DNA of 64,000 bases from assembly GCF_918698005.1 (NCBI RefSeq), contig NZ_CAKKLJ010000007.1, positions 144,714-208,713 on the forward strand, in the 5' to 3' direction. The DNA is from Microbacterium sp. Bi121 (GTDB lineage: Bacteria > Actinomycetota > Actinomycetes > Actinomycetales > Microbacteriaceae). The notes beneath the pieces were generated by a model that saw only the letters and a list, made by a program, of their open reading frames with translations, was not told where the DNA came from and did not search any database. Shown here piece after piece: positions 36,674-44,779 of the stretch. How positions within the stretch are numbered: the first letter of the stretch is position 1; every line of letters begins with the position of its first letter. The translations under genes were made by a program, and so were the position numbers.

Positions 36674-37837
36674 TCAGTCCAGGCTCAGCGCGTCGAGAAC
36701 GATCTTGCGGCCCTCGGCGCTCGAGGCGAGTCCCGCCTCGGCGAACTGCACGCCCTTGGCACCGGCGAGCAGGTCGAAGGCGTACTCGGTGCCTTCCACG
36801 TAAGAGGCGAGGTACTCCTCCCACTGCTGGCGGAAGCCGTTGAGGAAGACGTCATTGGTCGGGACGTCCTGCCAGTCGTCGTCGTAGTCGTGGCTGTCCT
36901 CGAGGTCGGGATTCCACACCGGCTTGGGAGTGGCATTGCGAGGCTGGATCTTGGCCCCGAAGAGGCCGACCACGGCGGACCCGTGCGTGCCGTCGACCTG
37001 GAACTCGACGAGCTCGTCGCGGTTCACCCGGACGGTCCACGACGAGTTGATCTCGGCGACGATACCGCCTTCGAGCTCGAAGATGCCGTATGCGGCGTCC
37101 TCGGCCGTGGCGGTGTACTTCTCGCCCTTCTCGTCCCAGCGCTCCGGGATGTGCGTCGCGGCCTGCGCGTAGACGCTCTTCACCTCGCCGAACAGATTCT
37201 CGAGCACGTAGTTCCAGTGCGGGAACATGTCGCTGATGATTCCGCCGCCGTCCTCGGTGCGGTAGTTCCAGCTCGGACGCTGGGCTGGTTGCCAGTCGCC
37301 CTCGAACACCCAGTATCCGAACTCGCCGCGGACGGAGAGGATGCGACCGAAGAATCCGGAGTCGATCAGGCGCTTGAGCTTCTGCAGCCCGGGAAGGTAC
37401 AGCTTGTCGTGCACGACGCCGGTCTTGACACCGGCATCCTTCGCGAGGCGGGCCAACTCGAGCGCCTCCTCGAGCGACTCCGCCGTGGGCTTCTCGGTGT
37501 AGATCGCCTTGCCGGCGGCGATCGCCCTGCGGATGGCGGAAGCCCGGGCCTTGGTGACCAGGAAGTCGGCGTAGATCTCCCACTGCGGGTCGGCGAGCGC
37601 CGCGTCGAGGTCGGTGGTGTAGTCGGCGATGTCGTGCTGAGCGGCGAGTTCTGCGAGCTTCTGCTCGCTGCGACCGACGAGGATCGGTTTCACGGTGACC
37701 TTGGTGCCGTCGGAGAGTTCGATCCCTCCCTCATCGCGGATGGCGAGGATCGAACGGACCAGGTGCTGCCGGTAGCCCATGCGCCCGGAGACGCCGTTCA
37801 TGATGATGCCGATCTCGCGGGTCGTCGCCTGTGACAT
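36674..37837 (-). CDS. Gfo/Idh/MocA family oxidoreductase
   Basis: A 387-aa NAD(P)-dependent dehydrogenase of sugars or cyclitols. The N-terminal Rossmann domain starts IGIIMNGVSGRMGYRQHL (an unusual GVSGRMG in place of GxGxxA). The catalytic Lys is in YTEKPTAESLEEAL near residue 135. The C-terminal domain carries DMFPHWNYVLEN and PERWDEKGEKY. It is the first gene of the operon. ATG 37837 is chosen over 37894, because the upstream frame runs through the operator. The LacI-type palindrome at 37872-37887 lies 35 bp upstream. Likely role: first oxidation of the pathway substrate. Confidence 0.88.
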   Translation of the reverse strand: MSQATTREIGIIMNGVSGRMGYRQHLVRSILAIRDEGGIELSDGTKVTVKPILVGRSEQKLAELAAQHDIADYTTDLDAALADPQWEIYADFLVTKARASAIRRAIAAGKAIYTEKPTAESLEEALELARLAKDAGVKTGVVHDKLYLPGLQKLKRLIDSGFFGRILSVRGEFGYWVFEGDWQPAQRPSWNYRTEDGGGIISDMFPHWNYVLENLFGEVKSVYAQAATHIPERWDEKGEKYTATAEDAAYGIFELEGGIVAEINSSWTVRVNRDELVEFQVDGTHGSAVVGLFGAKIQPRNATPKPVWNPDLEDSHDYDDDWQDVPTNDVFLNGFRQQWEEYLASYVEGTEYAFDLLAGAKGVQFAEAGLASSAEGRKIVLDALSLD

Positions 37838-37871
37838 GTGTGATCCGTTCTGTCTGTCTACCGTCGTTGGT

Positions 37872-37887
37872 GGGTAAGCGCTTTCCC
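37872..37887. promoter_or_regulatory. LacI-type operator of the Gfo/Idh-DUF993 operon
   Basis: GGGTAAGCGCTTTCCC is a palindrome with one mismatch and a central AGCGCT, the classic LacI/GalR-family form. It lies 35 bp before the operon start. Confidence 0.7.
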
Positions 37888-37976
37888 GTATCATTGCACG
37901 ACATCAGGATGAAGGCAACCGGAGGGCGACGAGGACGTCGGCCACCCTGACGGCCTTGCAGCCGCAGGGGTGGCGC

Positions 37977-39044
37977 CTACGCGCGCTTGGTGCTGAGTCG
38001 CTCGATCAGGCGCGTGGCGACGAGGCGCGGGTCGGATGCCGTCGTGGCAGTGGTGTGGACCGATCCCCCGCCTTCGACCGCACCGCCGCCCTCGATGTCG
38101 GCGATGAGTGTCGAGACGGCCGCCTCGGCCAGAACGGTGAAGTCCTGCTGGATCGTCGTGAGCGGCGGGCGGTAGTTCGCGGCATCCGGCACGTCATCGA
38201 AGCCGACGACGCTCACGTCGTCCGGCACCGCGCGGCCACGGTCGGCGAAGCCGCGGATGAGACCGAGCGCCATCTGATCGTTCGCGACGAAGACCGCGGT
38301 CGCACCCTCGAGCAGCGCGGCCGCGGCGTGGCCGGATTCCGAAGACCAGTCGCCCCGCGCGACCCGCGGCACCTCGGCACCTGCCGCAGTCAGCGCAGCG
38401 CGCCACCCGCGCTCGCGCTCGACGGCGGCGAACGAGTCGGCCGGGCCGGCCACGTGATGCACTGTGGCGTGCCCGAGCCTCAGCAGATGCTCAGTCGCGG
38501 CGACTGCGCCACCCGCATGATCGCTGCGCACGCCCCGGAACCCCTCTTCGGCGGCAGCGTCCACGAGCACCAGCCGCAGCCCGGCGGGAAGATCGGCCGC
38601 GTGCGTGAGCGCGGACGCCTCATTCAGGACGATCGCCCCGTCGACACCCTGATCCTGCAGACGGGCGAAGGCGTCGGCGACATCCGAGGACGCGGTCACG
38701 ACCATGAGGGTGTATCCGCGCCGATCGGCCGCTTCGGCTGCGGCCTGCAGCATCCGGGAGTTGCCGATCGTCGCGAGCGTCGTCGCGACGATCCCGAGCA
38801 TCTGCGAACGACCGGTGCGCAGTGCCCTGGCTGCGCGATGCGGGCGGTATCCGAGCTCGGCCATGGCCTGCTCGACCCGCGCTCGCGTCGCCGGGTCCAC
38901 ACGAGGGCTGTCATTGACGACGCGGGAGACGGTCTGCCCGGAGACCCCGGCGCGGCCGGCGACCATCGCCATCGACACGCGGCCGGACGGAGTGCTGCGG
39001 CGCGGCGGTCGCGGCGGCACGAGGCCTGACAGATCGTCGGTCAC
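37977..39044 (-). CDS. LacI-family transcriptional regulator, probable galactose repressor
   Basis: A 355-aa regulator with an extended basic N-terminus and a LacI HTH at about residues 24-45 (SMAMVAGRAGVSGQTVSRVV), hinge HRAARALRTGRSQ and a full sensor domain. The end of that domain reads FVANDQMALGLIRGF and VVGFDDVPDAANYRPPL. The start is GTG 39044; the nearby ATG at 39060 is in another frame. It is divergent from galT, and the palindrome TGTTTACGTGAACA across the galT start is a fitting target. Hence control of galTK is inferred. It could instead act on the operon downstream, but that operon has its own LacI gene. Confidence 0.85.
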   Translation of the reverse strand: MTDDLSGLVPPRPPRRSTPSGRVSMAMVAGRAGVSGQTVSRVVNDSPRVDPATRARVEQAMAELGYRPHRAARALRTGRSQMLGIVATTLATIGNSRMLQAAAEAADRRGYTLMVVTASSDVADAFARLQDQGVDGAIVLNEASALTHAADLPAGLRLVLVDAAAEEGFRGVRSDHAGGAVAATEHLLRLGHATVHHVAGPADSFAAVERERGWRAALTAAGAEVPRVARGDWSSESGHAAAALLEGATAVFVANDQMALGLIRGFADRGRAVPDDVSVVGFDDVPDAANYRPPLTTIQQDFTVLAEAAVSTLIADIEGGGAVEGGGSVHTTATTASDPRLVATRLIERLSTKRA

Positions 39045-39113
39045 CGGCGCCCCCGTTCATCACTTCTTGTCGCGCACAACTCCGGAATGTTGACGTTATC
39101 ACTCCGGGACAGC

Positions 39114-39119
39114 TACCGT
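39114..39119 (+). promoter_or_regulatory. -10 box TACCGT, leaderless start of galT
   Basis: TACCGT, GTTTAC and GTG (39126) follow each other directly; the operator overlaps the spacer and start codon. Confidence 0.5.
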
Positions 39120-39132
39120 GTTTACGTGAACA
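39119..39132. promoter_or_regulatory. Palindromic operator spanning the galT transcription and translation start
   Basis: TGTTTACGTGAACA pairs at all but one position of each arm around a central ACGT. It covers the end of the -10 box, the inferred start of transcription and the GTG. Confidence 0.6.
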
Positions 39133-40370
39133 TGGAAGATTCTCCGGAGTTGCGCACCACTCGACCCGACGCGACCAAGCCCGACGCGACCAAGCCCGAC
39201 GCGACCAAGCTCGGCGCGACGAAGCTCGGCGCCGGCGTCATCAAGCGCGCCACGCGCCTCGCGGACGGGCGCGAGCTCATCTACTACGACGACCCGGGCA
39301 CGACCCTCGGCCCGGACCGCTCGGTCGACGCTCGCACGCTGGATCCGCGACCTGGCACAGCGAACATGCGCCTCGACGTGCTCACCGGCGACTGGATCAC
39401 GGTCGCCGCGAACCGGCAGAACCGCGTCATGATGCCAGGCGCCGACGCCGATCCGCTCGCACCGCAGTCGCCGACCAACCCTTCCGAGGTCCCGTCGAAC
39501 TACGACGTCGCCGTGTTCGAGAACCGCTCCCCCGCGTTCGGCCCCGCTCTTGCTGAGGCCACGGGCGACGAGTCCGCCGCAGCGGACGCACCGCGCGGAC
39601 TCGACGACCTCGCCGCGCTCGATCTCGGCCGCACACGCACCGCCGTCGGCCGATGCGAGGTCGTCTGCTTCAGCCCCGATCACGCAGGGTCCTTCGGCAC
39701 CCAGACCGTCACCCGCGCTCGCACGGTCATCGAAGCCTGGGCCGACCGCACCGCGGCGCTCTCGCAGCTGCCGGGGATCGAGCAGATCTTCCCGTTCGAG
39801 AACCGCGGTGAGGCCATCGGCGTGACGCTGCCGCATCCGCATGGCCAGATCTACGCGTATCCGTATGTCACGCCGCGAACCACGCGGCTGCTGCAGAGCA
39901 TCGAGAGCACGGGGGCCGACCTGTTCCAGCGCATCCTCGAGCACGAGCAGAACGATGCCCGTGTCGTCCTCCGCGGCGAGCACTGGACGGCGTTCGTGCC
40001 CTTCGCCGCTCGCTGGCCGCTCGAGGTCCACCTCATGCCGAACCGTCACGTGCCGGATCTCGCCGAGACCACAGCCGCCGAACGCGACGAACTCGCCCCG
40101 CTGTACCTGAAGCTGCTGCGCGGCGTCGACGCTCTGTATGACACGCCCACCCCGTACATCGCGGCGTGGCACCAGGCCCCTGTGCACGTCGGGCGCGACA
40201 GCGTCCGCCTGCACCTGCAGTTGACCAGTCCGCGGCGCGCGGCCGACAAGCTGAAGTTCCTCGCGGGTTCCGAGGCCGCGATGTGGGCCTGGGCCGCCGA
40301 GGTCACCCCCGAGCAGGGAGCCGAGCGACTGCGCGACGCCATCGCCCGCGCCGAGAGCGCCTCCGCATGA
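39126..40370 (+). CDS. galT: Galactose-1-phosphate uridylyltransferase
   Basis: Leloir pathway enzyme: transfers UMP from UDP-glucose to galactose-1-phosphate. The 414-aa protein has GTANMRLDVLTGDWITVA near residue 80 and NRSPAFGP. The catalytic block LPHPHGQIYAYPY (HPHGQ, nucleophilic His) is near residue 240, and the C-terminal FAARWPLEVHLMPNRHVPD and AWHQAPVH follow. The N-terminus carries a run of DATKP repeats (four 15-bp units). GTG 39126 is chosen from the -10 spacing; ATG 39132 is a close alternative. It overlaps galK by 4 nt, giving a galTK operon. Confidence 0.95.
   Translation: MNMEDSPELRTTRPDATKPDATKPDATKLGATKLGAGVIKRATRLADGRELIYYDDPGTTLGPDRSVDARTLDPRPGTANMRLDVLTGDWITVAANRQNRVMMPGADADPLAPQSPTNPSEVPSNYDVAVFENRSPAFGPALAEATGDESAAADAPRGLDDLAALDLGRTRTAVGRCEVVCFSPDHAGSFGTQTVTRARTVIEAWADRTAALSQLPGIEQIFPFENRGEAIGVTLPHPHGQIYAYPYVTPRTTRLLQSIESTGADLFQRILEHEQNDARVVLRGEHWTAFVPFAARWPLEVHLMPNRHVPDLAETTAAERDELAPLYLKLLRGVDALYDTPTPYIAAWHQAPVHVGRDSVRLHLQLTSPRRAADKLKFLAGSEAAMWAWAAEVTPEQGAERLRDAIARAESASA
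39165..39224 (+). repeat. 15-bp tandem repeat in the galT N-terminal coding region
   Basis: Four direct units of CCCGACGCGACCAAG (39165, 39180, 39195 and 39210; the last with three changes) encode DATKP-DATKP-DATKL-GATKL. The first three are identical, which suggests recent expansion. Confidence 0.85.
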
Positions 40371-41566
40371 CGACGCAGGATGCCGCAGCCCGGCTGTTCC
40401 ACGACCTCACCGGCCACGCCCCCGACGGCATCTGGTCCGCGCCGGGACGCGTCAACCTGATCGGCGAGCACACCGACTACAACGACGGCTTCGTTCTGCC
40501 GTTCGCGATCCCGCACCGCACCTGTGCCGCGGTCGGCATTCGCTCGGATGATCGCATCCGGGTCGCTTCGACGTTCGCGGACGCTCCCGTCGAGGTCTCT
40601 CTCGATGAGCTGCCATCACTGTTCCCGACGACCGCGGAGGCCCAGCCGGCCGTCGCCGAATGGGCCGCGTATCCGCTCGGCGTCGCGTGGGCTCTGCAGC
40701 TCGCCGGCGCGACGGCGCACGGTGTCGAGCACGGTGCGCAGCACGGGGTCGACATCGCGATCGCCTCGGACGTACCCGTCGGAGCCGGCCTGTCATCCTC
40801 CGCCGCGATCGAGGGGGCGACGGCATCCGCCCTGAACGAGCTCTGGACGGCGGGCCTCGACCGCACTGCCCTGGCCGGCATCGGCCGCCGAGCCGAGAAC
40901 GAGGCAGTCGGCGCCCCCACCGGGATCATGGATCAGATGGCATCCATGCTCGGCGAAGCGGATGCGGCGCTGTTCCTCGACTGCCGATCCCTCGAGGCGC
41001 AGACCGTCGGACTCAGCATGGCCGAAGCCGGTCTCGCGATCCTCGTGATCGACACCCGCGTCTCGCACGCGCACTCCACCGGCGGCTACCGCGAGCGCCG
41101 CGCATCGTGCGAACTCGGAGCGCGGATCATGGGCGTCCCGGCGCTGCGCGATGTATCGGTCGACGACCTCCCCCGCGCGCAGGGACTCATGGACGACGTC
41201 ACGTTCCGCCGCGTGCGTCACATCGTGACCGAGAATCAACGCGTCCTCGACACCGTACAGACGCTGCGAGAGAGCGGCGCGCGCGCGATCGGCGATCTCC
41301 TCGTCGCTTCGCACGTCTCGATGCGCGACGACTTCGAGATCTCGGTGGCCGAACTCGACACCGCCGTGCAGGCTGCGCTGGATGTCGGGGCGCTCGGGGC
41401 CCGGATGACCGGGGGCGGTTTCGGGGGAGCAGCGATCGCGCTCGTCGAACAGCACGCGGCGCCGACCGTGACGGATGCCGTGACCGCCGCCTTCACGGCA
41501 TCCGGGTTCACCGCCCCTCACATCTTCCCGGTCACGCCATCCGCCGGAGCCGCGCGCGACGCCTGA
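40367..41566 (+). CDS. galK: Galactokinase
   Basis: Phosphorylates alpha-D-galactose with ATP to galactose-1-phosphate for GalT. The 399-aa GHMP kinase has the galactokinase signature GRVNLIGEHTDYNDG near residue 25, the ATP loop VPVGAGLSSSAAIEGA near residue 140 and the C-terminal GARMTGGGFGGAAIAL. Length is typical. ATG 40367 overlaps the galT stop (ATGA), implying coupled translation. galE follows after 166 bp that contain a hairpin repeat. Confidence 0.96.
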   Translation: MTTQDAAARLFHDLTGHAPDGIWSAPGRVNLIGEHTDYNDGFVLPFAIPHRTCAAVGIRSDDRIRVASTFADAPVEVSLDELPSLFPTTAEAQPAVAEWAAYPLGVAWALQLAGATAHGVEHGAQHGVDIAIASDVPVGAGLSSSAAIEGATASALNELWTAGLDRTALAGIGRRAENEAVGAPTGIMDQMASMLGEADAALFLDCRSLEAQTVGLSMAEAGLAILVIDTRVSHAHSTGGYRERRASCELGARIMGVPALRDVSVDDLPRAQGLMDDVTFRRVRHIVTENQRVLDTVQTLRESGARAIGDLLVASHVSMRDDFEISVAELDTAVQAALDVGALGARMTGGGFGGAAIALVEQHAAPTVTDAVTAAFTASGFTAPHIFPVTPSAGAARDA

Positions 41567-41627
41567 CACCGCTCGCGCACGCTCGCACGTGCCGCGCCGC
41601 ACGCATCGCGCCCCGCGGTCACGTTCA

Positions 41628-41678
41628 GGTCGCGAAATCTGTTGCTCTGAGCAGGCGAGAACGACCGTTTCTGCGACC
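41628..41678. repeat. Palindrome related to the dispersed 56-bp family (loop contains CTGAGC)
   Basis: GGTCGC...(19-21 nt)...CTGAGC...GCGACC: 15 of 21 arm positions pair. The loop word CTGAGC and the GAACGACC right arm recall copies at 3244 and 26422, but the outer arms differ. It lies between galK and galE. Confidence 0.5.
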
Positions 41679-41732
41679 CGGACGCCGGGCGGACGCGTGC
41701 GAGGATGGAACGGACCGAGAAAGAGGAGCCAC

Positions 41733-42710
41733 ATGTCTTGGATCGTCACCGGCGGCGCCGGCTACATCGGTGCGCACGTCGTACGCGCACTCGCCCAGGC
41801 CGGACTCACTCCTGTCGTCCTGGACGACCTGTCCAGCGGCGTCCCGTCGTTCGTCCCCGGTGACGTGGCCCTCGTCGAGGGCAGCATCCTCGACCGCGAG
41901 CTCGTCGAGAACACGCTGCGCGAGTACGACGCCGAGGGCGTCATCCATGTCGCCGGCTTCAAGTACGCCGGCGTCTCCGTCCAGCGCCCGCTGCACACCT
42001 ACGCCCAGAACGTAGAGGGCACGCGCGTGATCCTGGAGGCCATGCAGGCCGCCGGCGTCCGCAACATCGTGTTCTCGTCATCCGCCGCCGTGTTCGGAAC
42101 GCCCGATGTGCCGCTGGTCGTCGAGGGCACCGCCAAGAAGCCGGCCAGCCCGTACGGCGAGTCGAAGCTCATCGGCGAGTGGATGCTGCGCGACCAGGCG
42201 ATCGCGACGGCCGAATCCGATCGTCCGCTGCGTCACACGTCGCTGCGCTACTTCAACGTCGTCGGCTCGGCTGACCCGAACGTCTACGACGTCAGCCCGC
42301 ACAACCTCTTCCCGATCGTGTTCGAGAAGCTGCTCGCCGGTGAGACGCCGGCGATCTTCGGCGACGACTACGACACTCCTGACGGCACGAACGTCCGCGA
42401 CTACGTGCACGTCGGCGACATCGCCGCAGCCCACGTCGCGGCGGCCCAGCGCCTGTCCGGCGGACAGAGCATCGAGCCCGCCTACAACCTCGGGTCGGGC
42501 GACGGCCTGTCCGTGAAGCAGATCATGGATGCCATGGTCCGCGTCACCGGCATCGACTTCGTCCCCGAGATCGGCCCCCGCCGGCCGGGCGACCCCGACC
42601 GGATCGTCGCCACTGGCGAGCTCGCCGCCCGCGATCTCGATTGGAAGATGCGCTACACCGTCGACGAGATGGTGCAGACGGGCTGGGAAGCCCGCCGCAG
42701 CGCCGGCTGA
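41733..42710 (+). CDS. galE: UDP-glucose 4-epimerase
   Basis: Interconverts UDP-galactose and UDP-glucose with bound NAD. The 325-aa short-chain dehydrogenase-type protein starts WIVTGGAGYIGAHVVRAL (GxxGxxG). It has the catalytic YxxxK in SPYGESKLIGE near residue 143, and the family blocks ASSAAVFG-like SSSAAVFGTPDV and RDYVHVGDIAAAHV. Start ATG 41733 has AGAGGAG at 41722-41728. It follows galTK and precedes the acetyltransferase by 3 bp. Its separate ribosome site and hairpin gap suggest that expression can differ from galTK. Confidence 0.95.
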   Translation: MSWIVTGGAGYIGAHVVRALAQAGLTPVVLDDLSSGVPSFVPGDVALVEGSILDRELVENTLREYDAEGVIHVAGFKYAGVSVQRPLHTYAQNVEGTRVILEAMQAAGVRNIVFSSSAAVFGTPDVPLVVEGTAKKPASPYGESKLIGEWMLRDQAIATAESDRPLRHTSLRYFNVVGSADPNVYDVSPHNLFPIVFEKLLAGETPAIFGDDYDTPDGTNVRDYVHVGDIAAAHVAAAQRLSGGQSIEPAYNLGSGDGLSVKQIMDAMVRVTGIDFVPEIGPRRPGDPDRIVATGELAARDLDWKMRYTVDEMVQTGWEARRSAG

Positions 42711-42713
42711 GCG

Positions 42714-43235
42714 ATGCACGTCCGCGCCGCTGCTCTCACCGATGCCGACGGCATCGCAGCGGTCCACGTGCGATCGTGGCAGGCTGCGTACCGCGGCCTC
42801 ATGCCGCAGGAGGTCCTAGACGGGCTGTCCGTCGAGGAGCGAGCAGACGGCTGGCGGAGCATCCTCGCCGATCCGGAGCGGATCTCACGGACCCTGGTCG
42901 CAGAGCACGACGGGCGCGTCGTCGGCTGGGCCGGCTTCGGAGACGCGCGCGATGAAGACGCCCCCGGCACCGGAGAGCTCTGGGGCATCTACGCGCTCCC
43001 CGACTCATGGTCGTCCGGTGTCGGGCACGCTCTGATCACCGCCGTCGAGCGCGAGCTCGCCGATGCCGGGCACGCCGTCGCCTATCTGTGGGTGCTCGAG
43101 GGAAACGAGCGCGCGGGCGCATTCTACGAACGCCACGGCTGGGCCGCGGACGGCGCCGCCAAGGTCGAGAATCGCCCCGGTCTCGTGCTCCACGAGCGCC
43201 GGCACGTGAAGACGCTGAAGGATGCCGTCGGATGA
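42714..43235 (+). CDS. GNAT family N-acetyltransferase
   Basis: A 173-aa single-domain GNAT acetyltransferase using acetyl-CoA. The N-terminal block VRAAALTDADGIAAVHVRSW, the substrate face QAAYRGLMPQEVLD, and the CoA loop SSGVGHALITAVERE (xxGxGxA) are clear, as is the C-terminal NERAGAFYERHGW. Acceptor unknown; many relatives modify small amines or antibiotics. It lies 3 bp after galE and overlaps the carboxylesterase gene by 4 nt, so it is probably cotranscribed. Confidence 0.88.
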   Translation: MHVRAAALTDADGIAAVHVRSWQAAYRGLMPQEVLDGLSVEERADGWRSILADPERISRTLVAEHDGRVVGWAGFGDARDEDAPGTGELWGIYALPDSWSSGVGHALITAVERELADAGHAVAYLWVLEGNERAGAFYERHGWAADGAAKVENRPGLVLHERRHVKTLKDAVG

Positions 43236-44698
43236 TCGACTCCCCCATCGTCGACACGGCATCCGGCCCGGTGCGCGGCTTCTGGCGCGGGCACGGCACG
43301 CCCGACGCTTCGGCCGCGTTCCTCGGCATCCCGTTCGCGAAGCCGCCGGTCGGAAAGCTCCGGTTCGCGGCTCCCGCCCCTCCCGACCCGTGGACAGAAC
43401 CGCTGGACGCCACGACTTACGGCGCCACACCGTTGCGCATCACGGGGGAGGAGAACCTCATCCCCGAGCCGGCCGTCCCCGGCAAGAGCACGCTGAACGT
43501 CAACGTCTTCACGCCCGCCACGGGCGGTTCCCTGCCCGTGCTGGTCTGGATCCACGGCGGCGGGTACACGGAGGGGTCGCCGGCGAGCCCCTGGTACGAC
43601 GGCGCCCGGTTCAACCGCGACGGCGTCGTGACCGTCTCGATCTCGTACCGGCTCGGATTCGACGGCTTCGGGTGCATCGAGGGCGCCCCGGCCAACCGCG
43701 GAGTGCTCGACTGGATCGCCGCCCTCGAGTGGGTGCAGCAGAACATCGCGGCCTTCGGCGGCGACCCGTCACGCGTCACGATCGGCGGACAGTCCGCCGG
43801 CGGAGGCGCTGTACTCACGCTGCTCGGGATGCCGCAGGCGCAGCACCTGTTTCATCGGGCGATGTCGTTCTCCGGCGCTCTCGCCGACGTCCCGCTGGTC
43901 ACCGCGAAGGCGCGCGCCGACCGCATCGCCGCGCTCGGGGAGGTCACCCCGGATGTCGCGGGGTTCCGCGCCCTCACAGAGCGCCGCATCCGCCAGCTGC
44001 AGCCGAAGGCCGCGACTCCCCGTGCGGGCATCGGCATGGTCCTGGATCTGCTGAACGACGGGCTGCCCTGGGGGCCGATGGTGGACGGCGAGCTGCTCAG
44101 GCATCCGACCGTGGACTCACTCACAACCGGCACCGGATCGGACAAGCCGCTCCTGCTCGGCTCGACCGACGACGAGTTCACGATGGTCGCCGAGCGCGAG
44201 GGCGGCCGGTTTCGCAGGATGCCGTCCGGCATCCTGCTGCTGCCGTTCCTGCACGGCCGCTCGACCCGCCGTGCGTATCTCAGAGCCAATCGTCCACAGC
44301 GCAAGAAGGGTGGCGCCGCGATGGTCGGGCGCTTCATCAGCGATCACGTCTTCCGCGTGCTGGTCCCTCGCGTCGCCGAAGCGCGAAGCGGGGCGGATGC
44401 CGAGACCTGGGCCTACCGGTTCTCGTGGGTGTCCCCCGTCAAGGGCTGGGCCTGCCACTGCCTCGACGTGCCGTTCTGGTTCGACGGACTCGACCGTGAG
44501 AAGGTCGCGAATCTCGCAGGCGTCGCTCCGCCGCAGGCCCTGGCGGACGACATGCACGGGGCCGCCGTGGCGTTCATCGTCGGTGGAGATCCGGGTTGGC
44601 CTGCATGGTCGAAGGAACCCGGGACGGCGCGAGTGTTCGACGCCCCGGCATCCGGGACGCATCGGGATGCCTACGCGAGCGTGCTGCCGCTCGTGTGA
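43232..44698 (+). CDS. Carboxylesterase, type B family
   Basis: A 488-aa alpha/beta-hydrolase that cleaves carboxyl esters. Type-B marks: FLGIPFAKPPVGKLRF near residue 30, the oxyanion-hole strand LVWIHGGGYTEGS near residue 105, and the nucleophile elbow VTIGGQSAGGGAV near residue 185 (Ser in GQSAG). The acid is probably Glu in LLLGSTDDEFTM, and the His is in CHCLDVPFWF. No signal peptide, so it acts in the cytosol. Overlap with the acetyltransferase gene (ATGA) suggests translational coupling. A role in removing ester decorations from imported sugars is possible but speculative. Confidence 0.9.
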   Translation: MIDSPIVDTASGPVRGFWRGHGTPDASAAFLGIPFAKPPVGKLRFAAPAPPDPWTEPLDATTYGATPLRITGEENLIPEPAVPGKSTLNVNVFTPATGGSLPVLVWIHGGGYTEGSPASPWYDGARFNRDGVVTVSISYRLGFDGFGCIEGAPANRGVLDWIAALEWVQQNIAAFGGDPSRVTIGGQSAGGGAVLTLLGMPQAQHLFHRAMSFSGALADVPLVTAKARADRIAALGEVTPDVAGFRALTERRIRQLQPKAATPRAGIGMVLDLLNDGLPWGPMVDGELLRHPTVDSLTTGTGSDKPLLLGSTDDEFTMVAEREGGRFRRMPSGILLLPFLHGRSTRRAYLRANRPQRKKGGAAMVGRFISDHVFRVLVPRVAEARSGADAETWAYRFSWVSPVKGWACHCLDVPFWFDGLDREKVANLAGVAPPQALADDMHGAAVAFIVGGDPGWPAWSKEPGTARVFDAPASGTHRDAYASVLPLV

Positions 44699-44779
44699 GG
44701 GAGCGGCAAGACCGATGCGAGAAGGGTTTCGCGGCTCCGATGCATCCGGAAGCCGGGAGATCCTTCTTCTATCGAGCCG

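Larger units (their letters stand above)
39073..39154. repeat. Inverted-repeat ends around the galT start, related to the cydD element
   Basis: CGCACAACTCCGGA (39073-39086) and TCCGGAGTTGCG (39143-39154) are inverted. The same end sequences flank the 84-bp insertion in cydD (CGCACAACTCCGGAG on the coding strand). The interiors are not alike. Confidence 0.45.

Noticed and set aside
39165..39224. CRISPR-like repeat array at galT
   Set aside because: Units are contiguous 15-mers without spacers and are in frame in a coding region.
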